Position numbers and translations under genes: made by a program. A stretch of DNA of 64,000 nucleotides from Paenibacillus sp. FSL W8-0426 (GTDB lineage Bacteria; Bacillota; Bacilli; Paenibacillales; Paenibacillaceae), in contig NZ_CP150203.1 of assembly GCF_037969725.1 (NCBI RefSeq), forward strand, positions 5,100,001 to 5,164,000. Direction: 5' to 3'. Positions 9,310 to 18,593 of the stretch are shown piece by piece (the first letter of the stretch is position 1; the number at the start of each line of letters is the position of its first letter). The notes beneath the pieces were generated by a model that saw only the letters and a program-made list of their open reading frames with translations, was not told where the DNA came from and made no database searches.

Positions 9310-10320
9310 TTACTCCCGTGCCATCTTGATCTGCGTGGAATTGCGCACGACCAGCTCGCCCGGCAGCTTTTCATGACGGCCTTTCTCGTCTTTCTCGATC
9401 ATGCGAATCAGATCGTTCACGACGAGCATCCCTTGTCTTGCAATTTGGTTGCGTACCGTTGTGAGCGGAGGCGTGAAATACTGTGCAATGTCGATATCGT
9501 CGAATCCAACGACGCTGACGTCTCCCGGAATGTCGTAGCCAAGCGACTTCAGCGCACGCATCGCTCCGATGGCGCTCAAGTCATTGCCTGCTAGGAACGC
9601 GTCAGGCAGCTTGCCGGCATGCACGTTAACGAATGATTTGACTGCGCCGTACGAGCTTTCTTCCTCGAAGTATCCCTGCAAAATGTAATCCTCATCCTGC
9701 GGCAGATTGTAATCGCGCAAAGCATCCAAGTAACCGGCCTTCCGCTGCTCGCTGTCGAACATCGTTTCAACGCCGGAAATGTAGGCGATTTTTTTGTGCC
9801 CGAGGCTGATCAAATATTTCGTGGCCTCATACGCATCGACATAGGAATCGAAGATGATGCTGCCCATCGATTCGCTCTGGATTTCGCGGTCCAGGAACAT
9901 GGCCTTGACCCGGTTTTGCTCCATGACGGCAATGTCGTTTTCATTCACCCGCATCTCCTCGTACACGATGACTCCATCCACGCGTCCGCCCAATATGTTG
10001 CTCATGATGACCTGCTTATCCTTCGTTACGAAGATGTTCAGCCCGTATCCATGGCGGTCGCATTCGCGGGACATCGTCTCGACGAGCGTATAGAAATATG
10101 GCCCCGACACACTGGTCGTGAAAAAGCCGAGCATTTTCGATTTGCCGGATTTCAGCAGCTTGCCGTTGATGTTCGGTACATAATTCAACCGTTTCGCCAC
10201 GTCGAGAATATGCGATTTGGTCTCGGGATTCAGCACGTCCACGCCATTAAGCGCATTGGAGACCGTAGAGATGGACACGCCAGCTTCCTTTGCTACATCT
10301 TTGATCGTTACCTTTCTCAT
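9310..10320 (-). CDS. LacI family transcription regulator of the GH30 sugar operon
   Basis: A 336-residue repressor-type protein. The N-terminal HTH is typical (MRKVTIKDVAKEAGVSISTV, then SNALNGVD), followed by a periplasmic-binding-protein-like effector domain. The ATG at 10320 has AGGAAG upstream; longer in-frame extensions lack a ribosome site. Identical palindromic operators at its own promoter and at the transport promoter indicate autoregulation and control of the operon, which follows in the same direction. Confidence 0.92.
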   Translation of the reverse strand: MRKVTIKDVAKEAGVSISTVSNALNGVDVLNPETKSHILDVAKRLNYVPNINGKLLKSGKSKMLGFFTTSVSGPYFYTLVETMSRECDRHGYGLNIFVTKDKQVIMSNILGGRVDGVIVYEEMRVNENDIAVMEQNRVKAMFLDREIQSESMGSIIFDSYVDAYEATKYLISLGHKKIAYISGVETMFDSEQRKAGYLDALRDYNLPQDEDYILQGYFEEESSYGAVKSFVNVHAGKLPDAFLAGNDLSAIGAMRALKSLGYDIPGDVSVVGFDDIDIAQYFTPPLTTVRNQIARQGMLVVNDLIRMIEKDEKGRHEKLPGELVVRNSTQIKMARE

Positions 10321-10336
10321 CTGCGACTTCCTTTTT

Positions 10337-10387
10337 ATAAAAACGTTTTTATGGAATGAATATACTATACAAGCGTTTTCATGGCAA
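10337..10387 (-). promoter_or_regulatory. Promoter and downstream operator of the LacI-family gene
   Basis: TTGCCA (10382-10387) and TATATT (10359-10364) on the minus strand are 17 bp apart. The palindrome ATAAAAACGTTTTTAT (10337-10352) follows just downstream of the expected transcription start. The spacer also holds a weak cre-like sequence (10368-10381, 12 of 14). Confidence 0.75.
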
Positions 10388-10442
10388 TCCTTTTTTTTCG
10401 TGCACATCGATTTTTTTTCAGGAAAACTCTCTCGCAAAAATG

Positions 10443-10484
10443 AAAAAGGCTGCACCAAATGATCTTATCTCATCTGGAGCAACC
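10443..10484 (-). terminator. Terminator of the PTS-like gene
   Basis: An imperfect 14-bp stem (GGTTGCTCCAGATG with CATTTGGTGCAGCC on the minus strand) is followed by TTTTT, just after the stop codon of the PTS IIC-like gene. Confidence 0.65.
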
Positions 10485-10493
10485 CTTCTTTTA

Positions 10494-11900
10494 TTACTTA
10501 TTTCGAGGTTGAACGTTCCTGCCCAGCAGCCAGAAAGCCAGTGCACCGGCCGAAACAAAGGCAAGCGCCATGCCGACGAGCCCTTGCAGCAAATTCAGGC
10601 TGCCTTCTTCGATCCACAAAGGGAGTTCAAGCAGCCCGAGCGTACTGCCCAGCGCAAACGTCTTTACCTTCAGCAGTCCCATGTACAAGCCGCCAACCGC
10701 GCCTCCCGCAAGGGCCGAAACAAAAGCGGCTCGCCGCCTCATGTTTACGGCATACATCGCGGGTTCGATAAAACCAATCAGCGCTGTGCCAGCAGCCCAG
10801 TAGGCAAGCCTCCTGTGATCAGACTTGCGCTCGCGCAATGCAACGGCCATGGCCGCTCCAGCCTGTCCCATCACAGCCACCGTGAAAGCCGGCAATAACA
10901 TCATGGAACCATTCGTGACCAACTCACTGATCAAAATCGGAACAACAACAAATTGCATCCCCAGCAGCATCAACAACGCGTAGAACGCACCGACAAGAAC
11001 GATCGTGAGCACTGGAGTCTTATCCATCATCGAAGTGATGGTTTCCGTCAAATGGTTCTGCGCATACATGCCAACGGGACCTAACACAAGCAGCATGACC
11101 GGGATCATCACCAGTAACGCCAGCGCGGCGGGCAAAACGCCTTGAAGCCCCTTCGGCAATACGCGCCCCAACGCTCGTTCGATCCATGCAGCGCCCACTA
11201 CCGCCAGAATGACCCACAGAGGGGCCGTATAGAATGATGACACCGGGACAAGATCAACGCCAAACAGACTGAATGCCTGCTCCCCGCTCATCACTCCTGC
11301 CACGGCTGGATACAAAGTAAAAGCACCAATGCCAGCCGCTGCGTATGGATTGCTGTTCATCCTCCGAGCCGTACTGAACGCGACCAACACAGGCAAAAAA
11401 TAAATCAAAGCGTCCGCTATGCTGCTAAATACGACGTATACCGTGCTATTCATATCCACAATATCCGTCACATCAAGCGTATCCAGTAACACAAACGTCA
11501 AAAGCACGAACTTGATCAAGAGCACTCCCAAAAGAGCAGGCATTAAAGGCCTGAATACGTCGGAAGCAAAATGCATGATCGAAAAAGGTTTCCTTCTTTT
11601 TCCCGTTCGCCCCGCTTCTTGCGACCCAATGGCGTTTGCATGATCCTCCCCTTCAATACCCAGGAATGCCGACAAAGCTTGATATCCATCTGATGCCTCG
11701 TCCCGAAGTACGATCTGTGCGCCGCTTTTGCTTGCGTGAATCTCTGCCTCCATCTCGGCGACATCCATCGCCGACAGATTCATGTCGCTACTACGCTTTA
11801 ACTCTACAACGGTTTTGCCGTTCTCGTGCTCGACTTGCTTGATGTTCTCCATTCCTCCTGCGAGTCGTAAAACGGAGTCCATCAGTACTCTGTCATTCAT
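10494..11900 (-). CDS. PTS IIBC-like protein with a degenerate IIB domain
   Basis: A 468-residue protein of the glucose/beta-glucoside PTS class. The C-terminal part is a IIC membrane domain with the conserved motif GFIEPAMYAVN. The first 80 residues align with an EIIB domain (LRLAGGMENIKQVEHENGKT), but the phosphorylated cysteine and the TRLR segment are replaced by ENGKT. No IIA domain or partner gene is nearby. It may be a sensor, a transporter using another IIB, or a decaying gene. AAGGAG precedes the ATG at 11900; the long upstream extension is not supported. Confidence 0.75.
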   Translation of the reverse strand: MNDRVLMDSVLRLAGGMENIKQVEHENGKTVVELKRSSDMNLSAMDVAEMEAEIHASKSGAQIVLRDEASDGYQALSAFLGIEGEDHANAIGSQEAGRTGKRRKPFSIMHFASDVFRPLMPALLGVLLIKFVLLTFVLLDTLDVTDIVDMNSTVYVVFSSIADALIYFLPVLVAFSTARRMNSNPYAAAGIGAFTLYPAVAGVMSGEQAFSLFGVDLVPVSSFYTAPLWVILAVVGAAWIERALGRVLPKGLQGVLPAALALLVMIPVMLLVLGPVGMYAQNHLTETITSMMDKTPVLTIVLVGAFYALLMLLGMQFVVVPILISELVTNGSMMLLPAFTVAVMGQAGAAMAVALRERKSDHRRLAYWAAGTALIGFIEPAMYAVNMRRRAAFVSALAGGAVGGLYMGLLKVKTFALGSTLGLLELPLWIEEGSLNLLQGLVGMALAFVSAGALAFWLLGRNVQPRNK

Positions 11901-12032
11901 ATGTACAATCTCCTTATGCTGCGGTAAAACCGAGTTTTGTGAAGCTACTATTCTATATACACATTTCCACAAAAAAACTTCAATAGGCAATATAAACTAA
12001 TTTCCCTTTTATGTGTATTCGCATAAATTCAG

Positions 12033-12077
12033 AAAAAAAGAGCTGTACATTTGCCCAAGATGGCAAACATACAGCCC
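12033..12077 (-). terminator. Terminator of hcp
   Basis: A long stem (GGGCTGTATGTTTGCC with GGGCAAATGTACAGCTC on the minus strand) is followed by seven T, just downstream of the hcp stop codon. Confidence 0.85.
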
Positions 12078-12098
12078 TGTTCAACGGGTAAAAACCGA

Positions 12099-13391
12099 CT
12101 ACGACAATGCCAACATGGCGTTCATATCTTCCTCTGCTGTCGTTATCAGTTTAAGTCCAAACATGTCGACGAGCACGTCGAGCACGCCTTGCGAGATGAA
12201 TTCCGGCGGCTTCGGTCCGATCCGGATATCCTGAATGCCCAGGCTGAACAGTCCCAGCAAAATGGCCACGGCTTTTTGCTCGAACCAGGACAATACGATG
12301 CTGACCGGCAGCTCGTTCACGGTGCAGCCGAAGGCATCGGCGAGGGCAAGCGCGATTTTGACCGTCGAACCGGAATTGTTGCATTGTCCCAGATCGATAT
12401 AACGCGGAATGCCCGTGTCGCCAACCGTCCCGTAATCCACGTCGTTGAAGCGGAACTTGCCGCAAGAGGTCGTCAAAATCACCGTATCGTTCGGCAGGCT
12501 CGTTGCCAGTTCCCGATAATAGTTTCCGCCTTTGCCCGGCGCATCGCAGCCTGCAATGACGAAGAAGCGGCGAATATGCCCGTCTTTAACCGCTTGAATG
12601 ATTTCGGGAGCCAGACCGATGACCGTTTCGTGGTGATATCCTGTCGTCAATACCTGCTCCGATGGTACATCAGCCGCAGGCAAGGACAAAGCACGCTCGA
12701 TCAGCGGCGCGAAGTCGTCATTCACGATTTTGGTCACGCCCTCCAGTCCGGCAACCTCGTAGGAGAAGAAGCGGTCCGCGTAACTGCCCTTGATTGGCAT
12801 AACGCAGTTCGTGGTGGCCAGAATGGCGCCCGGGAACTGCTCGAACAGCCTGCGCTGGTCATACCATGCTTTGCCGATGTTGCCTTTCAAATGGGCATAT
12901 TTCTTGAGCGCGGGATAACCGTGCGCCGGCAGCATCTCCGAATGGGTATAAATGTTGATGCCTGTTCCTTCCGTCTGGCGCAGCAATTCTTCCAGCGCAT
13001 ATAGATTGTGCCCTGTCACGACGATGCACTGTCCTTCGATCCGGTTCTGGCTGACGGTAATCGGCTGCGGGATGCCGAAACGGTCCGTATGGGCGCGATC
13101 CAGCACATCCATAATACGTATGGCCGCATTCCCTACCCTCATTGCCATGTCCAGATGTTCCTGCACGTTGAAATTCGAGTTCGTTAACGTCATATATAAC
13201 GCTTCATGCGTAACACGGTTTACCTCGGGGTCTTCATAACCCAGCTGTCTGGCATGCGTGGCATATGCTGCGATTCCCTTCAACGCAAAGATCATCGTAT
13301 CCTGCAGGCTGGCAATCGTCTCGTCTTTGCCGCACACCCCGATCACCTTGCAGCCGCCCGTTGGCGTCTGCTCGCACTGGTAACAAAACAT
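12099..13391 (-). CDS. hcp: Hybrid-cluster protein (hydroxylamine reductase)
   Basis: A 430-residue metalloenzyme. Cys3, Cys6, Cys14 and Cys20 form the CX2CX7CX5C iron-sulfur motif (MFCYQCEQTPTGGCKVIGVC). Later conserved Cys segments (CDAPGKGG, TSCGKFRFND, QCNNSGS) fit the hybrid cluster. Hcp proteins act on nitric oxide or hydroxylamine during anaerobic nitrogen metabolism. The length matches the short class that lacks part of the helical bundle of the roughly 550-residue E. coli type. The start at 13391 has GGAGGG upstream. A possible Fnr site lies at 13461-13476. Confidence 0.92.
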   Translation of the reverse strand: MFCYQCEQTPTGGCKVIGVCGKDETIASLQDTMIFALKGIAAYATHARQLGYEDPEVNRVTHEALYMTLTNSNFNVQEHLDMAMRVGNAAIRIMDVLDRAHTDRFGIPQPITVSQNRIEGQCIVVTGHNLYALEELLRQTEGTGINIYTHSEMLPAHGYPALKKYAHLKGNIGKAWYDQRRLFEQFPGAILATTNCVMPIKGSYADRFFSYEVAGLEGVTKIVNDDFAPLIERALSLPAADVPSEQVLTTGYHHETVIGLAPEIIQAVKDGHIRRFFVIAGCDAPGKGGNYYRELATSLPNDTVILTTSCGKFRFNDVDYGTVGDTGIPRYIDLGQCNNSGSTVKIALALADAFGCTVNELPVSIVLSWFEQKAVAILLGLFSLGIQDIRIGPKPPEFISQGVLDVLVDMFGLKLITTAEEDMNAMLALS

Positions 13392-13460
13392 AACATTCCC
13401 TCCATGCATGATCAGTCTGTTTTTCTCCCATTCAGCGTAACAGACCACGATTCGGGCAAG

Positions 13461-13476
13461 TGTGACGGCGCACACA
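13461..13476 (-). promoter_or_regulatory. Possible Fnr/Crp-family site upstream of hcp
   Basis: TGTGACGGCGCACACA fits the form TGTGA-N6-TCACA with one mismatch. It is 70 bp upstream of the hcp start codon. Anaerobic activation is plausible but unproved. Confidence 0.4.
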
Positions 13477-13639
13477 TTTACCAATCATTTTCCATGCCGT
13501 TCTCAAGATCAGCCGGGACGCTTTTTTCGTTCCAACGATCATTTATTGAGCAGCTTTATGCCAAAGGTAACCATCTGGCGTCCATGCCAAACATGATTAT
13601 GAGCCATCTTTACCAGCCTGCATTTTAATTATGACATTA

Positions 13640-13668
13640 TTGCCATATATAAATTTCAAGGTTACAAT
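13640..13668 (+). promoter_or_regulatory. Promoter of the TetA(L)-like MFS gene
   Basis: TTGCCA and TACAAT are separated by 17 bp. The region between hcp and the MFS gene holds no coding sequence. Confidence 0.6.
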
Positions 13669-13759
13669 GAATTATTAGAATCGCGGCAGCCTGCAGATTC
13701 GTTTGATTCATAGGCTGCCTTTGCGAACATACTATAGAAAAACAGACAGGAAGGATCCA

Positions 13760-15100
13760 ATGAAAGACAAAATCGTCATGCCGCTATGGACATGCTGCCT
13801 CTTCATCGTGGTCATGAACACTACCATGTTTAACGTTTCCCTGCCCGTGATCATTCAGGATCTGCACATCACCTCGGATCTTGGGTCGTGGGTTATTTCG
13901 AGTTATTCTATCGGCTATGCGCTCTCTACCGTTATTTTCAGCCGACTCTCCGACCATGTGCCTGTACGCAAACTGGTTACGGTTGGACTGATCATCCTCG
14001 GTTGTTCATCCGTCCTGGGACTGTTCGCCCACAATTTCACCCTGTTATTGATCACGCGCATCCTGCAATCGGCTGGAGCCGGAGTCATGGCCGGACTGGG
14101 TTTGGTCATCGCGAGCCGTTATGTTCCGGTGGAGCGCAGGGGCGCCGCCATCGCGATGATCTCGTCCGGGAGTGCCATGGCCTTCGGACTTGGCCCGATC
14201 GTCGGCGGACTTGTCAGTGAATACTTGGGCTGGAACGGACTGTTTGCGATTACCGTGCTGGTGCTTGCGGCCTTGCCGTTTTTGCTGCGTTTTTTGCCGC
14301 GAGAAACGATTCAGGCCGAAAAATCGTTCGATATCACCGGTGCAGCACTTACCGTAGTGAACGCCACGACGGTGCTTGTGGCCGTGACGCAGCAGTCGTT
14401 GATCTGGCTGCTCATCGGCCTGGTTTCGCTCGCCGTGCATATTGCTTATATCCGCAAAGCAAACGGCTCGTTCATCAATCGTGAGGTGTTTGCAACCAAA
14501 GGTTATTCGCGTCTGCTGATCATCGGCTTTTGCGTGCTGATCGTCAATCTGGGTAATCTGTTCCTGATGCCGCTCGTGCTTGCTGACCTGTTCGGACGGT
14601 CCTCGCTGGCGATTGGACTGCTGATTGCTCCAGGAGCGATCGTTGCAACATTCCTGGCGCGGTTTGTCGGCCGCTGGATTGATCGTTTCGGAAACATGCG
14701 CTTCCTGATCATCGGCCATATATTGCTTGCCAGTGTATTGCTTTTATACGTATTCGGGTTGAAATATTCGGCCTTGATCATCACCGTGGGTTACTTGTTT
14801 TTCTCCCCTGCATTGTCGGCCTCCATCGCCTCAATGAACAACGAGGCTTCACGGGTGCTGCCCAAAGCGCGGATCGGTGCCGGCATGGGTCTTCTGCAAT
14901 TGATCCAGTTTTTCGGCGGCTCTCTCTCCGTGGCTGTCTGCGGGCTGCTGCTGCACAGCTTTCCGGGGGTCCCGGTGAAAGAAGCCTATCCTTACGTGTA
15001 CGGCTGCCTGCTGCTCGTTTGCCTGATTTCGCTCGCGCTGGTGCTTCTCTACGCTCGCTCTACGCGCAGTAATTCAGCGGCATCCGCAGCTGCAAACTGA
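13760..15100 (+). CDS. MFS drug-efflux protein, TetA(L)/TetK-like
   Basis: A 446-residue membrane protein of the 14-segment drug:proton antiporter group. The N-terminal part matches TetA(L)/TetK closely in pattern (FNVSLPVIIQDL, SWVISSYSIGYALST, FSRLSD, then RILQSAGAGVMAGLGLVIAS containing the motif C-like GAG region). It would sit in the cytoplasmic membrane and export a drug or metabolite. AGGAAGG lies upstream of the ATG at 13760, and a consensus promoter is found at 13640. Actual substrate is unknown, and resistance should not be assumed. Confidence 0.85.
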   Translation: MKDKIVMPLWTCCLFIVVMNTTMFNVSLPVIIQDLHITSDLGSWVISSYSIGYALSTVIFSRLSDHVPVRKLVTVGLIILGCSSVLGLFAHNFTLLLITRILQSAGAGVMAGLGLVIASRYVPVERRGAAIAMISSGSAMAFGLGPIVGGLVSEYLGWNGLFAITVLVLAALPFLLRFLPRETIQAEKSFDITGAALTVVNATTVLVAVTQQSLIWLLIGLVSLAVHIAYIRKANGSFINREVFATKGYSRLLIIGFCVLIVNLGNLFLMPLVLADLFGRSSLAIGLLIAPGAIVATFLARFVGRWIDRFGNMRFLIIGHILLASVLLLYVFGLKYSALIITVGYLFFSPALSASIASMNNEASRVLPKARIGAGMGLLQLIQFFGGSLSVAVCGLLLHSFPGVPVKEAYPYVYGCLLLVCLISLALVLLYARSTRSNSAASAAAN

Positions 15101-15164
15101 CTTTTCCCCATAAAGCGCGATCCAGAAAATCGAATGTATCAACATCGGTCATGCCGCATATCGC

Positions 15165-15195
15165 AAAAAAGGTCCGCTTCAACAGCGGGCCTTTT
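15165..15195. terminator. Bidirectional terminator
   Basis: GGTCCGC pairs with GCGGGCC (one G-U pair) around TTCAACA, flanked by A6 and TTTT. It separates the convergent MFS and DUF2625 genes. Confidence 0.85.
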
Positions 15196-15217
15196 CCCAT
15201 TTTCATATCATTAATAA

Positions 15218-15883
15218 TCACGGAGATGGTTTCGCGGACAAAGCGGTTTTCCATGCCTCCGCGACAGAAACAGGAGCTTTGGTGCTATTCTCGCCTCCAC
15301 CCTCTTGCGACCAAAGCGGCGGATAATAGGCAAATACTTCGCCTGGCCGGAGCTGCTCCATCGTATCCTGCCAGTCATTCCAACGAAACGTCTCGTAAAA
15401 CTGCTGCAAATTTCCGTTGGCCAGCCAATTCATGAACCCTGAATAGGCCAGCTCCGTCGATTCCCATTCCATCGTGTCCGGTGCAAAATAATAGATATGA
15501 CCGGTGCGTCCGAACCTGCCCGTATCGAGCGCAAAAAATCCGCCTGCCGCATCATAAGCCACCAGCAACACGCCCGGTAACGCCGGAACGGTAGACTGCT
15601 CGTCCAATCCGTTCCAGAATGTCAGGCTGCCGTAGCTGCCTTCGCCTCCGGAACCAAGCAACGTGATCCAGCCATGGTCGAATCGCATTCCCCCCGTCTC
15701 ATACGCTACGGTACCCAAATAAGAACGGGTGCTGACTTGCAGCCGCACAAGCGTTTCTTCTGCCACTTCGCGCCGTGCAGGGACGTAGTTCCATGTATTC
15801 TCGCCGCTGTCCAGCAGCTCCCGCAATTCCTCCCAGGCGTGATGCTCCCGATCATATAGCTGATCCGCATTCAATGCATCCAT
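15218..15883 (-). CDS. DUF2625 family protein
   Basis: A 221-residue soluble protein. Segments VSTRSYLGTVAYETGGMRFD, HGWITLLGSG, GGFFALDTGR, YYFAPDTMEWE and FYETFRWNDW match the DUF2625 pattern, whose function is unknown. It may belong to the immunity-like proteins found scattered in this genome. AAGGAG precedes two adjacent ATGs (15886 and 15883); the second has the better spacing. It follows an SMI1/KNR4 gene on the same strand at 59 bp. Confidence 0.8.
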   Translation of the reverse strand: MDALNADQLYDREHHAWEELRELLDSGENTWNYVPARREVAEETLVRLQVSTRSYLGTVAYETGGMRFDHGWITLLGSGGEGSYGSLTFWNGLDEQSTVPALPGVLLVAYDAAGGFFALDTGRFGRTGHIYYFAPDTMEWESTELAYSGFMNWLANGNLQQFYETFRWNDWQDTMEQLRPGEVFAYYPPLWSQEGGGENSTKAPVSVAEAWKTALSAKPSP

Positions 15884-15941
15884 CATAAAACTCCTTTCAT
15901 GCGTCAAAACTTGCGTTGATGACGTTCATGTACAATATTCC

Positions 15942-16481
15942 TTACAGCTCAATCGCCTGTTTGCTGCGGCACAGCTCAGGCAGCGAGGTCGCAACCTGCA
16001 CGCCATCTTCGTAACTCAAATTGCCCGAATGGGCCATCAAAATGGGGTATTCCCCCTTAACCGCCGCTGACCGCATATCGAACATGTAGTGATTGCCGTT
16101 TCCGTCCAAGGCAAAGGATACGGCACCCGGCATATACTCCGGCAGTTCGTATGCCAGGTTCATTTCCCTGAAATCCGCCGTGCCAAAAAGCTGAAAGTAA
16201 CGCTCCCCGTTCTGAAACTCGCCGCCATTGGAGAACAGCAGCAGTTCGATATAACTTTCCGGCAGCATCCTCTCGGGGAACGACCAATCCGCCGGATCAG
16301 GCCGTCCTCCATGGACATGCAGCGCGGGCATGCTCGCCAAAAGCTTCTCCCGCCCTGCCCGAATCTCTCCGACCTCCTCTTCGTTCAGCCGGGCATTCCA
16401 CTGTCCCAAAAATTGCTCGAGCTCTGCCTTCGACGCCCCCGGCTGCCTGGACCACTCATGTTCAAATACATCACTCCACAT
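15942..16481 (-). CDS. SMI1/KNR4 (SUKH) family protein
   Basis: A 179-residue soluble protein. It carries the SUKH pattern: an N-terminal helical part, then FPERMLPESYIELLLFSNGG, RYFQLFGTADF, MPGAVSFALDGNGNHYMFD and a C-terminal helix. Such proteins often neutralise contact-dependent or secreted toxins, but no toxin gene is seen here. GGAGGG precedes the ATG at 16481. Likely co-transcribed with the DUF2625 gene. Confidence 0.8.
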   Translation of the reverse strand: MWSDVFEHEWSRQPGASKAELEQFLGQWNARLNEEEVGEIRAGREKLLASMPALHVHGGRPDPADWSFPERMLPESYIELLLFSNGGEFQNGERYFQLFGTADFREMNLAYELPEYMPGAVSFALDGNGNHYMFDMRSAAVKGEYPILMAHSGNLSYEDGVQVATSLPELCRSKQAIEL

Positions 16482-16745
16482 GCTCGTCCCTCCTTCTCCT
16501 GCACATTTGGCATGCACCAAGAAAACGCAGCATACATCTTGGGCCGCCATTCGTTCTTTCCCTTTTTTACCATTCCGACTATGAGCATATCACGGCCTTT
16601 TTCCCCGTTCAAACCCTGTCCATCTTTCCGTTCGTCCCGTAAGAAAAAACAAAAAGTCTGTTCGCACCCTTTACAATCTGACCATCGTCAGGTAATATCA
16701 ATAAATCATGCCGCGCGGCAACAATAAAAAAGACGGAGGTTAAAC

Positions 16746-17957
16746 ATGGTTACCCTGACTCATAACAAAACGAATGCACGATTATGGGGAAAATCGTTCA
16801 TTTTCATCATGCTGGCCAACGCCCTGCTGTTCATGGCCTTCGAAATGCTGCTCCCTACCTTGCCGCTGTTCGTATCAAGCTTGGGTGGTGACGCATCGCA
16901 GATCGGACTCGTCACAGGCATCTTCATGTTTTCGGCAATCCTGGTCCGCCCTTTCACCGCAATCCTGGCAACCAAATGGAATAAAAAAATGCTGCTCATC
17001 GCAGGCATCGCCATCTGCGCACTGGTTACCGGTTCATACTACCTCGCGTCAGGCATCGGCATGATTTTGCTGCTCCGGGTCATTCATGGCTTTGGCTTCG
17101 GACTCGCGACAACATACTTCGCAACCATTGCCACCGAGAACATTCCCAAGCAGCGCCGGGGTGAAGGCATGGGTTACTTCGGCGTCGGCGAGACGGTGGC
17201 CATTTCCGTCGGCCCCTTGATCGGAACGAGCCTGCTGCTGCAATTCAACTACCAAAGCCTGTTTATGGGCGGCATGTGCATTTTGCTGCTGGCGCTGCTC
17301 ATGACCGTGTTTGTATCCCGAAAACCGGTGCAGCAAAATGATTCTCAAACGTCGGAGACGCCTCATACAGCCGTCAAACTCATCGAAAAAAAGGTGCTGT
17401 TCCCCTCCATTCTCATCATGCTGGTCGGTATTGCGGCAGGTTCGATCATGTCGTTTGTCGCGTTGTTCGCTGAAGAAAAAGGCTTTACGCAGGTCGCCTG
17501 GTTTTTCTTCGTCATCGCCATCGCCAGCTTTGTCGTCCGGCTGTTTTCCGGCAAAATGTTTGACCGGCTGGGGCCCGGCTCTGTGCTCGTGCCATCGGCC
17601 ATCCTCGCCATCGCAGGCTTGTCGGTGCTGACCATCGCGCAAAATGACGTGCACTTCCTCGTCGCCGGCGCGTTGTACGGCTTCGGGTTTGGAGCCATTT
17701 TCCCCGCGATCCAGACGTGGTGCGTAAATTTGGTGGAAGAGCATGAGCATGAAAATGCCATGGCATCGTTTTTCAACTTTTTCGATCTCGGCATCGGCGG
17801 CGGCTCGCTCGTACTGGGTATGTTGGCATCTGCATTTTCCTATACGTTGGTGTATGATATAGCCATAGGCATCTTCGTGGTGTACATCTTGCTGTACGTC
17901 ATGTACGCCCGAAGACGGCGCCAAACGACCCATCATTCACTGGAGGCAGACATTTGA
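16746..17957 (+). CDS. MFS transporter (12 membrane segments)
   Basis: A 403-residue membrane protein of the major facilitator superfamily. The motif A-like loop after TM2 is short (FTAILATKWNKK), and RVIHGFGFGLATT is in TM4. ACGGAGG lies ten bases before the ATG. The stop codon overlaps the TTG start of the following TetR gene, so the two form an operon in which the regulator probably senses an exporter substrate. The closest named relatives would be YwoG/YfkF-type exporters; the substrate is unknown. Confidence 0.85.
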   Translation: MVTLTHNKTNARLWGKSFIFIMLANALLFMAFEMLLPTLPLFVSSLGGDASQIGLVTGIFMFSAILVRPFTAILATKWNKKMLLIAGIAICALVTGSYYLASGIGMILLLRVIHGFGFGLATTYFATIATENIPKQRRGEGMGYFGVGETVAISVGPLIGTSLLLQFNYQSLFMGGMCILLLALLMTVFVSRKPVQQNDSQTSETPHTAVKLIEKKVLFPSILIMLVGIAAGSIMSFVALFAEEKGFTQVAWFFFVIAIASFVVRLFSGKMFDRLGPGSVLVPSAILAIAGLSVLTIAQNDVHFLVAGALYGFGFGAIFPAIQTWCVNLVEEHEHENAMASFFNFFDLGIGGGSLVLGMLASAFSYTLVYDIAIGIFVVYILLYVMYARRRRQTTHHSLEADI

Positions 17958-18529
17958 GCAAACAACGAATCAAGGATATTGCCATACAACATTTTATCCG
18001 CTTCGGGTACGAGGGCACCAAAATGGCCCAGATTGCCGAGGAAACCGGGATTCGCAAACAATCCCTTTCCTACCATTTTGCATCCAAAAAAGCGCTGCTT
18101 GTGGAAATTTACGAGGAAGTGGTACAGGAAGAGCAGCAGTTCGTGCGCGAGTTTTTCGCTCAATCGGCAGGGCAGACCCTGGAACAGCAGCTGCACTCGT
18201 TTTTGCAGGAGCATAAAAATCGTTTCCTCACGCATCCCAACGTGGCTTTTATGTACATTCTGTCTTTCATTACGCCCTTGGAAGTCCATGACTTCGTGCT
18301 GGCTCAGTACCGGACCTATCTGCGCACGCTCAAGGAAGAACTTGCTGGCGTGTTCGTGCAGCACCCTGACATTCGCCTGAGTCCCGAGGAAGCGACCGTC
18401 GCTTTTGTCACGCTGATGGACGGCCTTGACGTTCAGCTCGTGTACGAAACGCGGCAATCCTTCGAACAGGCACTCGCCATCGCCTGGAACGTGTTCTGGA
18501 CCGGCATCCAGCGGAGCATTTCTTCCTGA
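17954..18529 (+). CDS. TetR family regulator
   Basis: A 191-residue protein with the N-terminal TetR HTH (IKDIAIQHFIRFGYEGTKMA, then QIAEETGIRKQSLSYHFASK) and a helical ligand-binding domain. Translation starts at TTG, overlapping the exporter stop codon by four bases, after GGAGG. Translational coupling with the exporter suggests it regulates this operon. Confidence 0.88.
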   Translation: MSKQRIKDIAIQHFIRFGYEGTKMAQIAEETGIRKQSLSYHFASKKALLVEIYEEVVQEEQQFVREFFAQSAGQTLEQQLHSFLQEHKNRFLTHPNVAFMYILSFITPLEVHDFVLAQYRTYLRTLKEELAGVFVQHPDIRLSPEEATVAFVTLMDGLDVQLVYETRQSFEQALAIAWNVFWTGIQRSISS

Positions 18530-18530
18530 A

Positions 18531-18574
18531 CGACAAAGAGCCTTCTCCCTAGGGAAAGGCTTCTTTGTCGTTTG
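18531..18574. terminator. Terminator after the TetR gene
   Basis: A hairpin of about 40 bases (CGACAAAGAGCC paired with GGCTTCTTTGTCG) with TTT follows directly after the stop codon. It may also serve the convergent lipoprotein gene. Confidence 0.75.
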
Positions 18575-18593
18575 CGCTGCCAACTAACGATTA

